From contig MU646671.1 in the NCBI GenBank assembly GCA_026770585.1, positions 349,500 through 366,176 on the forward strand: a DNA stretch of 16,677 bases, read 5' to 3'. The notes beneath the pieces were generated by a model. It saw only the letters and a list, made by a program, of their open reading frames with translations, did not search any database and was not told the DNA's origin. A program made the translations under genes and the position numbers. The DNA is from Baffinella frigidus. Taxonomy: Eukaryota; Cryptophyceae; Cryptomonadales; Baffinellaceae. Shown piece by piece: positions 10,200 through 15,759 of the stretch (its first letter is position 1; the number at the start of each line of letters is the position of its first letter).

Positions 10200-13100
10200 G
10201 TGGGTGGGTTGGGGAAGGTGTCCTAGCTCTGCCCAAGTTTCTTCTGGCCCGCCCTCAAAACTATTTAAGAGCAGAAACCCAGTACCAAAAATGCGGATCG
10301 AACGCCTTAGGACGAGCCAGAATTAAAACCCAGGCAGAACTAGGAGGTGATCTTCCCCAACCCCTAAACCTCAATCCATCAACCCCTGACCCCCATAACC
10401 CCCACCCCTGCTCGGATACCGAGGGGGCAAACATTACGGATCGAATTTTACAAGTCGTAGTAAAAGGACGTGCTAGTACAAACCCTGGTACAAAACTGGA
10501 TCTGACTCCGATTTGGACGTTGGCATTTAAAGGATCGGCATTTTAAGAAACGCTGTTGAGGTCACGTGGGTGAAACGGACCACTAATAAAGGGACGCACC
10601 AGCAGGTAAAGGTCACGTGGCTGAAACGAAATCGTCTCTAGAAGATTCGATTTCACCCGGGTGCTAAAGCGACTCTCTAAATGCGATCGCATTTGGAGGG
10701 TCGACCCTCTAACCTGTCCTACGATGGACGTTTCCAGAACATTCGAAATTCGCGTTGCTCTGGACACGACCACGCTGGATAATTAATTTTCCAACATGCG
10801 AAATTAAGTCGTGCCCGGCCCGTGTGTCCCCTCAACGTCCGACCAAGGAACCTCCTAACCCCCCCAAAATCCCAACTCCCTGAACCCCTGAAATCCCAAA
10901 CCCCTAACCCCCCATAACCCAGACCATCATCCGCCCCCTGCTCATCCTTGGGTTCATCTGGGGCCCCAAGGAATACTACAGGTCTTCTCTAGGGATAGTT
11001 CTGCTCCAAAAGTATTCAAGCGCAGAAATCCAGTACAAAAAGGCTAGTTCTGCTCTAAATGTATCCAAGTTCTGCTCTAAACGTATTTTAAGAGCAGAAA
11101 CCCAGTATAAAAAGGCCCAACCCCCTGAACCCCTAAAACCCTTACCCCCCTCAACCAGGCCATCATCCGCCCCCTGCTCACCCTCGGTCTCATCTGGGAC
11201 CCGAAAGAGTACAAGACCGCTGCCCGTACGGGGGACGCCGCGAAGCCCGACGCGGCGTCGATCGTGTCCCCAAAGGTACCCACGCGACGATGCCCCGCGC
11301 ACCAAACCGACCTTTCTTCGTCTTTCTATTGTGTCTGGTACAGAGTGGCGAGCAGATGGACGTTGTGTTGGGGGTCATCTGGGACCCGAAGGAGTGCAAG
11401 ACCGCTGCCCGTACGGGGAACGCCGCGAAGCCTGACGTTGGTGCGGTCGTCCCCAAGGAGGTAACCATGCACCCTGTTTCGTGTGGCACGAGTGTGTCCC
11501 CAAGACACGCGTGTGTCCCCAAGACACTAGTGTGTCTGGGGGGGGGGAACGTGCCGGTAGTGACTTTCTGCAAGACCGCGGCCCGTACGGGGAACGCTGC
11601 GAAGCCGCTACGGGGAACTCCGTCAAGCCTGACGCGGCTTCACTCGTCCCCAAGGTAACCGCAATCTTCGTATACGATGCATACTTGGTGATATATGACT
11701 CTGGGTAGGTGACTCTCTAGAACTCTTTCAAGCCTGGCGCGGCGTCGGTCGTGTCCTCAAAGGTACCACGCCGGGTCGTAAACGAGGATTTCAAACGCAA
11801 CGGTTCGCGCTAAAAGTGTTTCATGGTACAAAAAAACGATGCAGCGTCGTCTGGGACCCTAAGGGAGGACAAGACCGCGGCCCATACGGGAAACTCCGAG
11901 TGTTCGGGGAACGCCGCGAAGCCTGACGCGGCGTCAATCGTGTCCCCAAAGGTTATCTACTGTTACTTAGATTAACGGAGGTTGTACTTTTCTTTGAGAC
12001 GTTCCACTCTCGACGTTTGTCTCGGTGGGCAGCGCTCTTCGAGGGCTGCGCATCGAGCCAGACGGGCTGAGTTTAGGGACTTCCAAGACCGCTGCCCGTA
12101 CGGGGAACGCCGCGAAGCCTGACGCGGCGTCAATCGTGACCCCAAAGGTTATCGCATAGGATCACGATCTGACAACCGGGTAGTTGAGCCTACGGTATTG
12201 ACTACGGTAGGCCGTAGGTCCCCTAGGCCCGGGTTGTTCGTAGGAGCCCCCTAGGCCCCTACAGCCTACCCTACAAAGAGGGCTACGACGGGATTTTCGG
12301 GCGCTGAGAGCCCGAGTTTCCGTTACCTTATCCGTAGGACCCCCCTATGTTCCTACGGATTGCCTAACGTAGGGTCCTAGGCCTTATCGCCTACGGGTTA
12401 TTCAAAAATCCCTTCGAAGTCCGCTGTGTGGGTAGTCAGTACAAGACCGCTGCCCGTACGGGGAACGCCGAAAAGCCCGGCGCGACGTCGGTCGTCTCCC
12501 TAAAAGTAATGCCGCGCCCGGAGGCGAGCAGGTCTACGTTTTCGCGAAGACCTCACTTGGTCATCCGAAACCACACTTGGTCATCCGAAAGGCCGCGTGT
12601 TTCCTGGGGCTGTCACGCGCCAGAACGCTGGCGGGCGGGAGACACCACGCTGATGACTTCTGAAAACCGCCGCATCTGGGGGGAATTGACTTTTGACAGC
12701 CCCTTCCAGGACTCTCAGATTGGCTTTTGGCTCTCAAATTGACTTTTGGCAGCCCCTTCCAGGACTCTGGCGTGGCCAAGGAGGGTGGGGAGATGCGCCG
12801 TCTCAGATTGATTTTTGGCACTCGAATTGAATTTTGACAACCCCTTCCAGGACTCTGGCGTGACCAAGGAGGGCGGGGCGATGCGCCGCGTCACGCGCCA
12901 GAACGCTGGGGACCCCGGTTTCACCCGAACCCGGAACCCGAAAACCGAAAACCTCAACCCGAAACCCGAAAACCTAAACCCCCAAAAAACAGAAACCCGA
13001 AACCCGAAACTCGAAACCTGCAACCCGCAACCCGAACCCTCAACCTCAACCCTAACCCTCCACTCTACGCCCTAAACCTCACACCCTGAACCATCAACCC

Positions 13101-13552
13101 TACACCGGAAACTCTAAACCCTAAACCCCAAACCCCAAACTAGGGACGCCCGCGGAGGAGGGTGACGCGCTCAAGAACGCCGGTCTACCCCAAACCCTAA
13201 ACCCTAAACCCTAAACCCTAAACCCTAAACCCTAAACCCTAAACCCTAAACCCTAAGCCCTAAGCCCTAACACTAACACACTAAACCCTGAACCCTGAAC
13301 CCTGAACCCTCAACCCTGAACCCTGAACCCTGAACCCTGAACCCTAAACCCTGAACCCTAAACCCTATCACTCTAAACTCAACACCCCAAACCCTGAACC
13401 CCACACCCCAAACCCCAAACCCCAATCCTCAAACCCCAAATCCCAACCTGTGAACCCAAACCCCCAAACCCTGACCCCTCAACCCTAACACAGGCAGCGC
13501 CGGCGACCACAGTAGAAAGTCGTTGGCGCTCATAGGGGTCCTGGGGATGTGA
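3024..13552 (+). CDS. Delta-9-type fatty acyl desaturase, 12 exons
   Basis: The protein would put a double bond into a fatty acyl chain at the ER or a plastid envelope, using a di-iron centre and O2. The exons listed in the summary join to 1338 nt, 445 residues plus TGA. His box 1 is H128-RFFA-H133, box 2 is H165-RK-H168-H169 and box 3 is H327-ED-H330-H331 after a Gly-Glu. This is the pattern of membrane desaturases such as SCD; QxxHH, typical of front-end desaturases, is absent. Hydrophobic stretches lie near residues 83-125, 141-156, 256-268 and 281-294. The C-terminal part (IWDPKEYKTAARTGD, 365-379) resembles the SCD tail. ATG 3024 is the first Met after an in-frame TGA at 3012. I chose boundaries by GT/GC-AG, frame and homology, so frame agreement is not fully independent. 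No cytochrome b5 domain is visible. The substrate and exact regiospecificity are unknown. Confidence 0.82.
3593..3707 (+). repeat. Intron 1: telomere-like repeat intron
   Basis: This 115-nt intron is CCCTACA and CCCTGGA variants almost from donor to acceptor; the donor gtaaaccc already reads as repeat. Its first three bases GTA equal the first three of exon 2. Confidence 0.85.
3708..3822 (+). CDS. Desaturase exon 2
   Basis: Residues 190-228. The acceptor is acaaacag|GTACGG and the donor is CGCAG|gtagca. It completes Trp190 to give WWYSWYGWV, which matches the aromatic stretch after the second His box in SCD-like enzymes. It ends in phase 0. Confidence 0.87.
3847..4009 (+). mobile_element. 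Foldback element family B, copy B1
   Basis: Begins cacgcagcgggctacgaagg and ends in its imperfect inverse (ccctccgaagtccgccgggtg). It has a small hairpin (cgggca/tgcccg) and the ctacgg/ccgtag core. The left flank gcatcctctt recurs before B2, so a flank was copied too. Confidence 0.7.
4049..4192. mobile_element. Foldback element N (between B1 and B2)
   Basis: Arms of about 29 bp, beginning ggtcccaccaaccctcacag at 4049 and the inverse ctgtgagggttggtggtc ending at 4192, differing at a few bases. Confidence 0.72.
4210..4372 (+). mobile_element. Foldback element family B, copy B2
   Basis: Arms cacacagcgggctacgacgg and gcgaagtccgctgtgt, internal cgagtttccgttaccttatc shared by all family B copies. 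Confidence 0.72.
4596..4746. mobile_element. Foldback element J2
   Basis: Ends CTAGCTCTGCCCGAGTTCAA and its inverse; nested inner stem tagatagagtgcccc / ggaggcactctatct and aggtgaattt / aaattcacct. The direct repeat AACTAC on both sides may be a target-site duplication. A diverged relative spans about 196-330. Confidence 0.72.
4775..4915. mobile_element. AT-rich foldback element G
   Basis: Arms taatctccaaacaagtatta and ttcttgtacggagatta, with attaattaattgcttttgg inside both. ACTC flanks both ends, a candidate 4-bp target-site duplication. Confidence 0.72.
4988..5153 (+). repeat. Repeat family E, copy E2 (intron 2)
   Basis: Same layout as E1, but the palindrome before cccccgtgatgaatg is GGCGCCACA-a-TGTGGCGCC (5017-5035). 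Confidence 0.75.
5181..5699. mobile_element. Large foldback element B5
   Basis: About 520 bp with long inverted arms: cgtgatgaaatgaggtctta at the left faces ttatttcataacacgc at the right, and further in, 5244-5334 pairs with 5561-5645 (family B sequence plus gaggccttcatgggcacac). The right end is followed by a partial tandem copy at 5744-5793. Confidence 0.68.
5850..6003 (+). CDS. Desaturase exon 3 (membrane segment)
   Basis: Residues 229-279 plus one base of Gly280. The acceptor is cccacag|GACCCG, directly after a CCCCAAA run; the donor is GTCG|gtgggc, phase 1. LLLIDRLWFVPSLAVYSTAI (246-265) looks like the start of the second membrane pair of a desaturase. The 3' end is echoed at 6096-6118 and 6230-6251, so the exact donor is less sure than the exon. 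Confidence 0.85.
6096..6251 (+). pseudogene. Two echoes of the exon 3 end
   Basis: gttcgtctttgtcggtgggg (6099-6118) and gcattcttctactttgttgg (6230-6249) resemble the exon 3 end and donor gcgttcttctactttgtcgg. Confidence 0.6.
6388..6575. mobile_element. Foldback element L2 (intron 3)
   Basis: Arms ccacacgagaatgctagaga and ctccagcattctcgagtgg; shares aacccccaca-type internal sequence and GTCACGTA-ACT-GCC palindromic centre (6469-6500) with L in degenerate form. Confidence 0.65.
6746..7049. repeat. Cluster of CCCCGGATATCCGGGG palindromes
   Basis: The perfect palindrome occurs near 6748, 6808 and 6848, and as a doubled form at 7020-7047. The DNA between is GGGTGGA or GGGTGTA repeat. Confidence 0.8.
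6929..6963 (-). pseudogene. Inverted exon 5 copy in intron 3
   Basis: On the - strand, ccacccgcccaacatcgcgc then ccacctccaacg|gcacac matches exon 5 and its donor. It lies inside G-rich (+ strand) telomere-like sequence, as expected if exon and intron flanks were copied together in inverted orientation. Confidence 0.78.
7227..7272 (+). CDS. Desaturase exon 4 (micro-exon, membrane segment)
   Basis: Forty-six bases, residues 281-294 with split codons at both ends. The acceptor is cgccag|GCCCTT and the donor GTCAT|gttcca is weak. It encodes PSLCLPLPILLFNV, a hydrophobic segment in the place of the fourth membrane helix. Joined to exon 5 it gives FNVMFHPPN. A near copy of this exon lies at 7797-7850. 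Confidence 0.68.
7797..7850 (+). pseudogene. Exon 4 copy in intron 4
   Basis: tcgctctgcctccctctccc and gatcctcctcttcaacatca match exon 4 and the start of intron 4 (atgttctaacccct) with a handful of differences. It lacks an AG acceptor. Confidence 0.75.
7852..7973. mobile_element. MITE family A, copy A2 (intron 4)
   Basis: Same terminal inverted repeats as A1; TA is kept on the left but lost on the right. It lies just after the exon 4 copy. Confidence 0.85.
8034..8068 (+). CDS. Desaturase exon 5 (candidate extra His ligand)
   Basis: Thirty-five bases, acceptor aaaccag|GTTCCA, donor CAACG|gtaccc. It encodes FHPPNITPTSN (296-306). H297 lies 30 residues before H327; the additional iron-binding His of SCD lies about 29 before its third box, so H297 may replace it. 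An inverted copy lies at 6929-6963. Confidence 0.68.
8069..8449 (+). repeat. Intron 5: telomere-like repeat intron
   Basis: About 380 nt of CCCCAAA, CCCTAAA, CCCTACA and CCCTGAA units from donor to acceptor, with no MITE. Long Gly/Trp-rich open frames on the - strand here are translated repeat. Confidence 0.82.
8450..8502 (+). CDS. Desaturase exon 6
   Basis: Residues 308-324. The acceptor is taacgcag|GCTGC and the donor is GGAGAG|gcaaac, a GC donor. CFAMDSLLDPLAVILGE matches the stretch leading into the third His box, including the Gly-Glu just before it. It ends in phase 0. Confidence 0.78.
8692..8733 (+). repeat. GGGTA pentamer array
   Basis: About eight units of GGGTA in a row, in intron 6. 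Confidence 0.9.
8766..8985. mobile_element. Foldback element M (intron 6)
   Basis: Arms attgacgcaatctttaccac and the inverse ending at 8985, one mismatch in 24 bp. A second hairpin CACTTTTAAGATAT/ATATCTTAAAAGTG lies at 8833-8877. Confidence 0.72.
9535..9656. mobile_element. MITE family A, copy A3 (intron 6)
   Basis: Flanked by TA on both sides and inserted in telomere-like repeat (ccctaagccc-TA ... TA-aaccc). The arms are slightly diverged (gcgctttcttaagagcgaga on the right). Confidence 0.85.
9741..9774 (+). CDS. Desaturase exon 7 (third His box micro-exon)
   Basis: Thirty-four bases between aaacccag| and |gtaaac encode AAHEDHHRFPD (325-335), the catalytic third His box H-x-x-H-H followed by the FP typical of the family. 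Telomere-like repeats touch both sides. Confidence 0.88.
9775..9930 (+). repeat. Intron 7: telomere-like repeat intron
   Basis: The 156 nt from gtaaaccctaaacc to catcaaccag are CCCTAAA and CCCCAAA units with a few cccca-cgcc variants. Confidence 0.85.
9931..9980 (+). CDS. Desaturase exon 8
   Basis: Residues 337-352 after split Arg336. The acceptor is caaccag|GCGCCA and the donor CTACGAG|gtctcc. AKRPSPLPFAFDMCYE lies where SCD has the cytosolic segment between the third box and the C-terminal tail. The CT/CA microsatellite starts at the donor. Confidence 0.8.
9981..10198 (+). repeat. CT/CA microsatellite
   Basis: Compound (CT)n/(CA)n array from the exon 8 donor, ending in about 25 CA units. 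The Ser/Leu/His-rich open frames here are not genes. Confidence 0.93.
10220..10348. mobile_element. Foldback element I (intron 8)
   Basis: Ends tcctagctctgcccaagttt and cccaggcagaactagga, the same CTAGCTCTGCC end as J2. A partial copy of the right end lies at 7530-7565 (ggacgagccagaagaacact). Confidence 0.62.
10923..10981 (+). pseudogene. Exon 9 copy a, upstream of the main exon
   Basis: Reads TIIRPLLILGFIWGPKEYY in the same phase, with AG before it and gtcttc after it. It has the 5' half of exon 9 only. It could be an alternative exon, but its donor would shift the frame, so it looks like a decayed copy. Confidence 0.72.
11159..11275 (+). CDS. Desaturase exon 9 (C-terminal tail)
   Basis: Thirty-nine codons in phase 0, acceptor caaccag|GCCATC, donor CCAAAG|gtaccc. 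AIIRPLLTLGLIWDPKEYKT continues into AARTGDAAKPD, like the LGLAYD...RTGDG tail of SCD. This is the best of at least eight copies (10923-12506). If intron 9 were kept, the frame would run on to TAA at 11462-11464. Confidence 0.82.
11370..11462 (+). pseudogene. Exon 9 copy c
   Basis: ggggtcatctgggacccgaa onward matches exon 9 closely; its last part is altered (gttggtgcggtcgtccccaa) and ends gag|gtaacc. Lacks the IIRPLL start. Confidence 0.75.
11571..11657 (+). pseudogene. Exon 9 copy d, with internal duplication
   Basis: caagaccgcggcccgtacgg to cgtccccaag|gtaacc, with an extra cgctacggggaactccgtca inserted. Confidence 0.72.
11718..11765 (+). pseudogene. Exon 9 copy e, 3' part only
   Basis: tcaagcctggcgcggcgtcg gtcgtgtcctcaaag|gtacca: only the end of exon 9 and its donor. 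Confidence 0.68.
11845..11951 (+). pseudogene. Exon 9 copy f
   Basis: cgtcgtctgggaccctaagg to caatcgtgtccccaaag|gttatc, with an inserted ctccgagtgttcgg. Shares the gttatc flank with copy g. Confidence 0.72.
11972..12038 (-). repeat. Dispersed repeat H, inverted copy in intron 9
   Basis: Reverse complement of 116-182, placed directly after exon 9 copy f. It shows that intron 9 received non-gene repeat DNA as well as exon copies. Confidence 0.75.
12084..12147 (+). pseudogene. Exon 9 copy g
   Basis: caagaccgctgcccgtacgg to caatcgtgaccccaaag|gttatc; nearly exact but lacks the first half of exon 9. Confidence 0.75.
12272..12432 (+). mobile_element. Foldback element family B, copy B3 (intron 9)
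   Basis: Nearly identical to B2 (gggctacgacgggattttcg, gagcccgagtttccgttacc) and ending cttcgaagtccgctgtgtgg. It lies just before an exon 9 copy. Confidence 0.72.
12442..12506 (+). pseudogene. Exon 9 copy h
   Basis: caagaccgctgcccgtacgg, then aaaagcccggcgcgacgtcg and an altered donor side (ctaaaagtaatg). Lies just after element B3. Confidence 0.72.
12609..12805 (+). pseudogene. Exon 10 echoes before the real exon 10
   Basis: The acceptor and exon start ccccttccaggactct recur at about 12699 and 12751, the latter followed by ggcgtggccaaggagggtgg and gatgcgccg; gtcacgcgccagaacgctgg recurs at 12611. These are broken copies of the region around 12836-12910. Confidence 0.7.
12851..12917 (+). CDS. 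Desaturase exon 10 (predicted tail)
   Basis: Residues 392-413 plus one base. The acceptor is ccccttccag|GACTCT, the donor CCCCG|gtttca. It encodes DSGVTKEGGAMRRVTRQNAG, a polar tail with no motif I recognise. The call rests on splice signals, frame and GC-rich codon use; partial copies sit at 12609-12640, 12691-12725 and 12743-12805. Confidence 0.55.
12918..13143 (+). repeat. Intron 10: telomere-like repeat intron
   Basis: CCCGAAA/CCCGAAC units near the donor change to CCCTAAA and CCCCAAA towards the acceptor aaactag. Confidence 0.75.
13144..13182 (+). CDS. Desaturase exon 11 (predicted tail)
   Basis: Thirty-nine bases of non-repeat DNA inside telomere-like repeat, acceptor aaactag|GGACGC, donor GCCG|gtctac. 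It encodes TPAEEGDALKNA (415-426) in the frame given by exon 10. No family motif is visible. Confidence 0.58.
13183..13493 (+). repeat. Intron 11: contains a perfect CCCTAAA array
   Basis: About nine uninterrupted CCCTAAA units (about 13192-13252) are followed by a run of CCCTGAA units (about 13282-13345) and mixed variants ending taacacag. This is the most homogeneous telomere-like stretch inside the gene. Confidence 0.78.
13494..13552 (+). CDS. Desaturase exon 12 (predicted last exon)
   Basis: The acceptor is taacacag|GCAGCG. The frame from exon 11 gives SAGDHSRKSLALIGVLGM and TGA at 13550-13552. The stop region (aggggtcctg...gtgagcgcg) recurs at 13668-13692. A different frame would stop at TAG 13533. 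It could be wrong if another intron lies here. Confidence 0.5.
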
Positions 13553-13560
13553 GCGCGACT

Positions 13561-13669
13561 AGGACCCTACGGTAGGCAACCCGTAGGGACATAGGGGGTT
13601 CCTACGGATAAGGTAACGGAAACTCGGGCTCTCAGCGCCCGAAAATCCCTTCGTAGCCCGCTGTGTGGT
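13561..13669 (-). mobile_element. Foldback element family B, copy B4, truncated
   Basis: Reverse orientation: the core, ggtaacggaaactcgggctc and ccttcgtagcccgctgtgtg are present, the other arm is missing. It starts about 9 bp after the predicted desaturase stop and so would lie in the 3' UTR. Confidence 0.7.
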
Positions 13670-13731
13670 AGGGGTCCTGCGGGTGTGAGCGCGGGGGGCA
13701 GGAACCTGGGGTGGCGTTGGAGCCATTAGTT

Positions 13732-14000
13732 CGCCGGATTCGTCAAGTGACTCATGCGGAGTAGTCAAGTGACTAATCTCATGCGGATTAGTCAACGCAT
13801 GCGGGTTAGTCAACTATCCCCGGGTAGTGACGGTACAGGGGTACCTCACTCATAAGAAAACGCACCCCCCCTAGGTCCCTACAGTAGGCCTATGCCTAGG
13901 GCCCTACGGTGGTCCTAGGGGGGTGGGCGTTTCTTATTAGCGAGGTATCCCTGTAGTCAACTCATGCGGGTTAGTCAACTATCCCCGGGTAGTGACGGTA
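13732..14000 (+). repeat. Minisatellite of gtcaa-ctcatgcgg units, interrupted by A4
   Basis: Units such as catgcggattagtcaa and catgcgggttagtcaacta repeat from 13732, continue after MITE A4, and include the duplicated empty site of A4. Confidence 0.72.
13834..13955. mobile_element. MITE family A, copy A4
   Basis: Flanked by TA. The sequence left of it (ggttagtcaactatccccgg gtagtgacgg) is repeated at 13969-14000 without the insertion, giving a second related empty site within the window. Confidence 0.88.
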
Positions 14001-14062
14001 GTCCTCACGCACAGGAGGCGCGCATGGGATGGGTCGACTGTTCGGGCCCCGAGGTGGGCCTA

Positions 14063-14187
14063 TCCCTTGAGTGGCGAGTAGGTTCATACGCCGTACTGTA
14101 GGACCCTAGGACCTGCCTAGGGCGCCTAGGGCGAGTCAGGGCGAGTCAGGGCGATTACATGTAATCGCCCGTCCGCCACTTCAGGGA
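14063..14187 (-). mobile_element. MITE family D, copy D1
   Basis: Terminal repeats TCCCTTGAGTGG / CCACTTCAGGGA, flanked by TA. In the opposite orientation to D2-D4. It carries a perfect 22-bp palindrome at 14149-14170 (half-site GGGCGATTACA). Confidence 0.82.
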
Positions 14188-14201
14188 TAGCTCGGCCTAG
14201 A

Positions 14202-14325
14202 CTACAGGGGTACCTCGCTCATAAGAAACCGCCCCCCCCCCTAGGACCACCATAGGACCATAGGCATGGTCCTACTGTAGGGTCCTAGGGGGTGGCGGTT
14301 TCTTATGAGCGAGGTGCCCCTGTAG
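14202..14325. mobile_element. MITE family A, copy A5
   Basis: Near-perfect foldback, actacaggggtacctcgctc to gagcgaggtgcccctgtag, flanked by TA within a longer inverted flank (agacta / tagact). Confidence 0.88.
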
Positions 14326-14364
14326 ACTAGACTAGTTGCCTCGAAGGGGTTTGGCAGTATGATA

Positions 14365-14465
14365 CCCCTTAAGTGGCCAGGAGGTCAAAGTTGACCTCCA
14401 AGAGGTCCCAGGCAGGTCCTAGGGCCCTACGGTAGGGCGTATGAGCCTACTGGCCACTTAAGGGA
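14365..14465 (+). mobile_element. MITE family D, copy D2
   Basis: Terminal repeats CCCCTTAAGTGGCC / GGCCACTTAAGGGA, flanked by TA. Its palindrome GAGGTCAAAGTTGACCTC (14381-14398) differs completely from those of D1, D3 and D4, while the following core cctagggccctacggtaggg is shared. Confidence 0.85.
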
Positions 14466-14934
14466 TACGGTGCGGTTTCACGACGGACTCGGGGCGGGCC
14501 CGCCTCGGCAAGCCTCGGCGCCTCGGGGGGGGGCATAAGTCATTTGTGTAGCCTTTCGGGTGTCGAAAGATAGGCCCGCCTCGGGAGCCAAAAGTGGCCA
14601 TTGAGCCAAAAGTGGCCGTTTGAAGGAGTAGTATTTTTTGCGAAGGGGGGTCGTTGGAAGGCGTGGAGTGGTATTTTTGCATCATTAATAAACATGTAGA
14701 AACCCCAAAATCCAACTTTACATCGCAAGCGGAGGCGGTCTGCGTCTGGACTTGTCATAACGACAAACTTTAACTTTTGCCCCATCAAAAGTTGAAGGCT
14801 GGGACTGAGTGAAATCCTTTAGGTCCTTTAGGTTCTTCGAGCTCACAACATAGGCGGACACAATTCCCCCCCAGGGGCACGTGTGCCCCAATATTTGGCT
14901 GTGTAGACACAAAGCACAAATTCGTATGGTAATA
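14466..14934. other. Gene-free stretch between D2 and D3
   Basis: Contains ggcccgcctcgg twice (about 14498, 14574), gagccaaaagtggcc twice in tandem (14586-14616) and an aacttttg...caaaagtt hairpin near 14771-14795. I see no supported gene. Confidence 0.6.
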
Positions 14935-15034
14935 TCCCGTAAGTGACCAACGGGTGAATAATCGCCCGTGGAGGCCCTAGGCAGGTCCCAGGGCCCTACG
15001 GTAGGGCGTATGATCCTACTGGTCACTTAAGGGT
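14935..15034 (+). mobile_element. MITE family D, copy D3
   Basis: Terminal repeats TCCCGTAAGTGACC / GGTCACTTAAGGGT, flanked by TA. The palindromic position holds an imperfect one (CGGGTGAATAATCGCCCG, 14951-14968). Confidence 0.83.
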
Positions 15035-15185
15035 TATATAATGTAATTGTTACAGGGCGGAAACTGAAAACGACTCAAACCGGGCCAGAATTTGAAAACG
15101 TTTTGAATTATTCAGAGCGTGTTACTCGGGAAACGGCCAAGTGACGCGCAACCGGGCCGGACAGGAGCCTACCCGGGGTCAAATG

Positions 15186-15319
15186 CTGAATAACCCTTTA
15201 TCGCAAAAGTTGGCACGTTCTGTACTACTATAATACTTGAAAGGCCATTTAGTACCAGAATCCATTCATCACGGGGCGATCAGATTCTGATCGCCCTGTG
15301 GGCAAAATAATCTTAAGTT
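15186..15319 (-). repeat. Repeat family E, copy E3
   Basis: Inverted copy: ataaccctttatcgcaaaag, accagaatccattcatcacg, then 11-bp palindrome arms GGGCGATCAGA/TCTGATCGCCC (15274-15296) and ttaagttgcc. Confidence 0.72.
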
Positions 15320-15381
15320 GCCAAATTTGCCTGTGGGTCCGCTCTTGTCCGGCGGGGCTCGCCAAGTAGATCTGGAGCCAG

Positions 15382-15520
15382 CCTACAGGCGTACCTCGTT
15401 CATGAGCAAGCGCCTCTCCCCAGGACCCTACAGTACATGGATGTAGGCCTGTGCCTAGCTAGGGCCCTATGGTGGTCCTAGGGAGGGAGCGCTTTCTTAT
15501 GAGCGAGGTACCCCTGTAGG
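15382..15520. mobile_element. MITE family A, copy A6
   Basis: Arms cctacaggcgtacctcgttc and gagcgaggtacccctgtagg, flanked by TA. It is about 15 bp longer than the others because of extra sequence (tacatggatgtaggcctg) in the core. Confidence 0.82.
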
Positions 15521-15759
15521 CTCCTACGACGTGGCGCACCTTGGTTTCGAGTCAACCCTGTGCTTTTAGTGTCCACTGTAGGAGGTGGAGTTAGAATCCA
15601 TCCGGAAAATGCTCGTATGAGCGGCCGACACGGGGTACAGTAGTGGCACAATGTGTAGCATGTGCGGCGCTGACGCTGGTTGTTTGGCAATAAATTACCA
15701 ATCTCTCTTGGGGTCCACCACACCGGTCTCACGCGGAGCAGGAGGTCGCAACATTCATA

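Larger units (their letters stand above)
9981..11158 (+). other. Intron 8: 1.2 kb, microsatellite and exon 9 echo
   Basis: It opens with the CT/CA microsatellite, then has foldback element I, a segment with two CACGTGG direct repeats and two palindromes (10559-10710), C-rich repeat, an exon 9 copy (10923-10981) and duplicated ctgctctaaa-type segments (10990-11120). Confidence 0.68.
11276..12850 (+). other. Intron 9: 1.6 kb carrying exon 9 and exon 10 copies
   Basis: This intron holds six further exon 9 copies, the inverted copy of the 116-182 repeat, element B3, a 17-bp tandem duplication (cacttggtcatccgaaa, 12553-12590) and three exon 10 echoes. It is the only intron whose acceptor (caaccccttccag) is not preceded by telomere-like repeat. 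Confidence 0.65.

Noticed and set aside
9969-10546. Long Ser/Leu/His/Thr-rich open frames
   Set aside because: They read through the CT/CA microsatellite starting at the exon 8 donor; no family features.
11276-11464. Exon 9 reading straight on to TAA 11462 as the normal C-terminus
   Set aside because: The added 62 residues are Arg/Ser-rich and run through exon 9 copy c out of frame; the AAG|gtaccc donor and later exons fit better, though intron retention cannot be excluded.
12428-12742. Open frame containing KTAARTGNAEKPG as a separate gene
   Set aside because: It is exon 9 copy h plus intron sequence; no start context or further domain.
13732-13985. CRISPR-like spacing of catgcgg-type units
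   Set aside because: Units run directly into each other with no unique spacers, and the context is eukaryotic.
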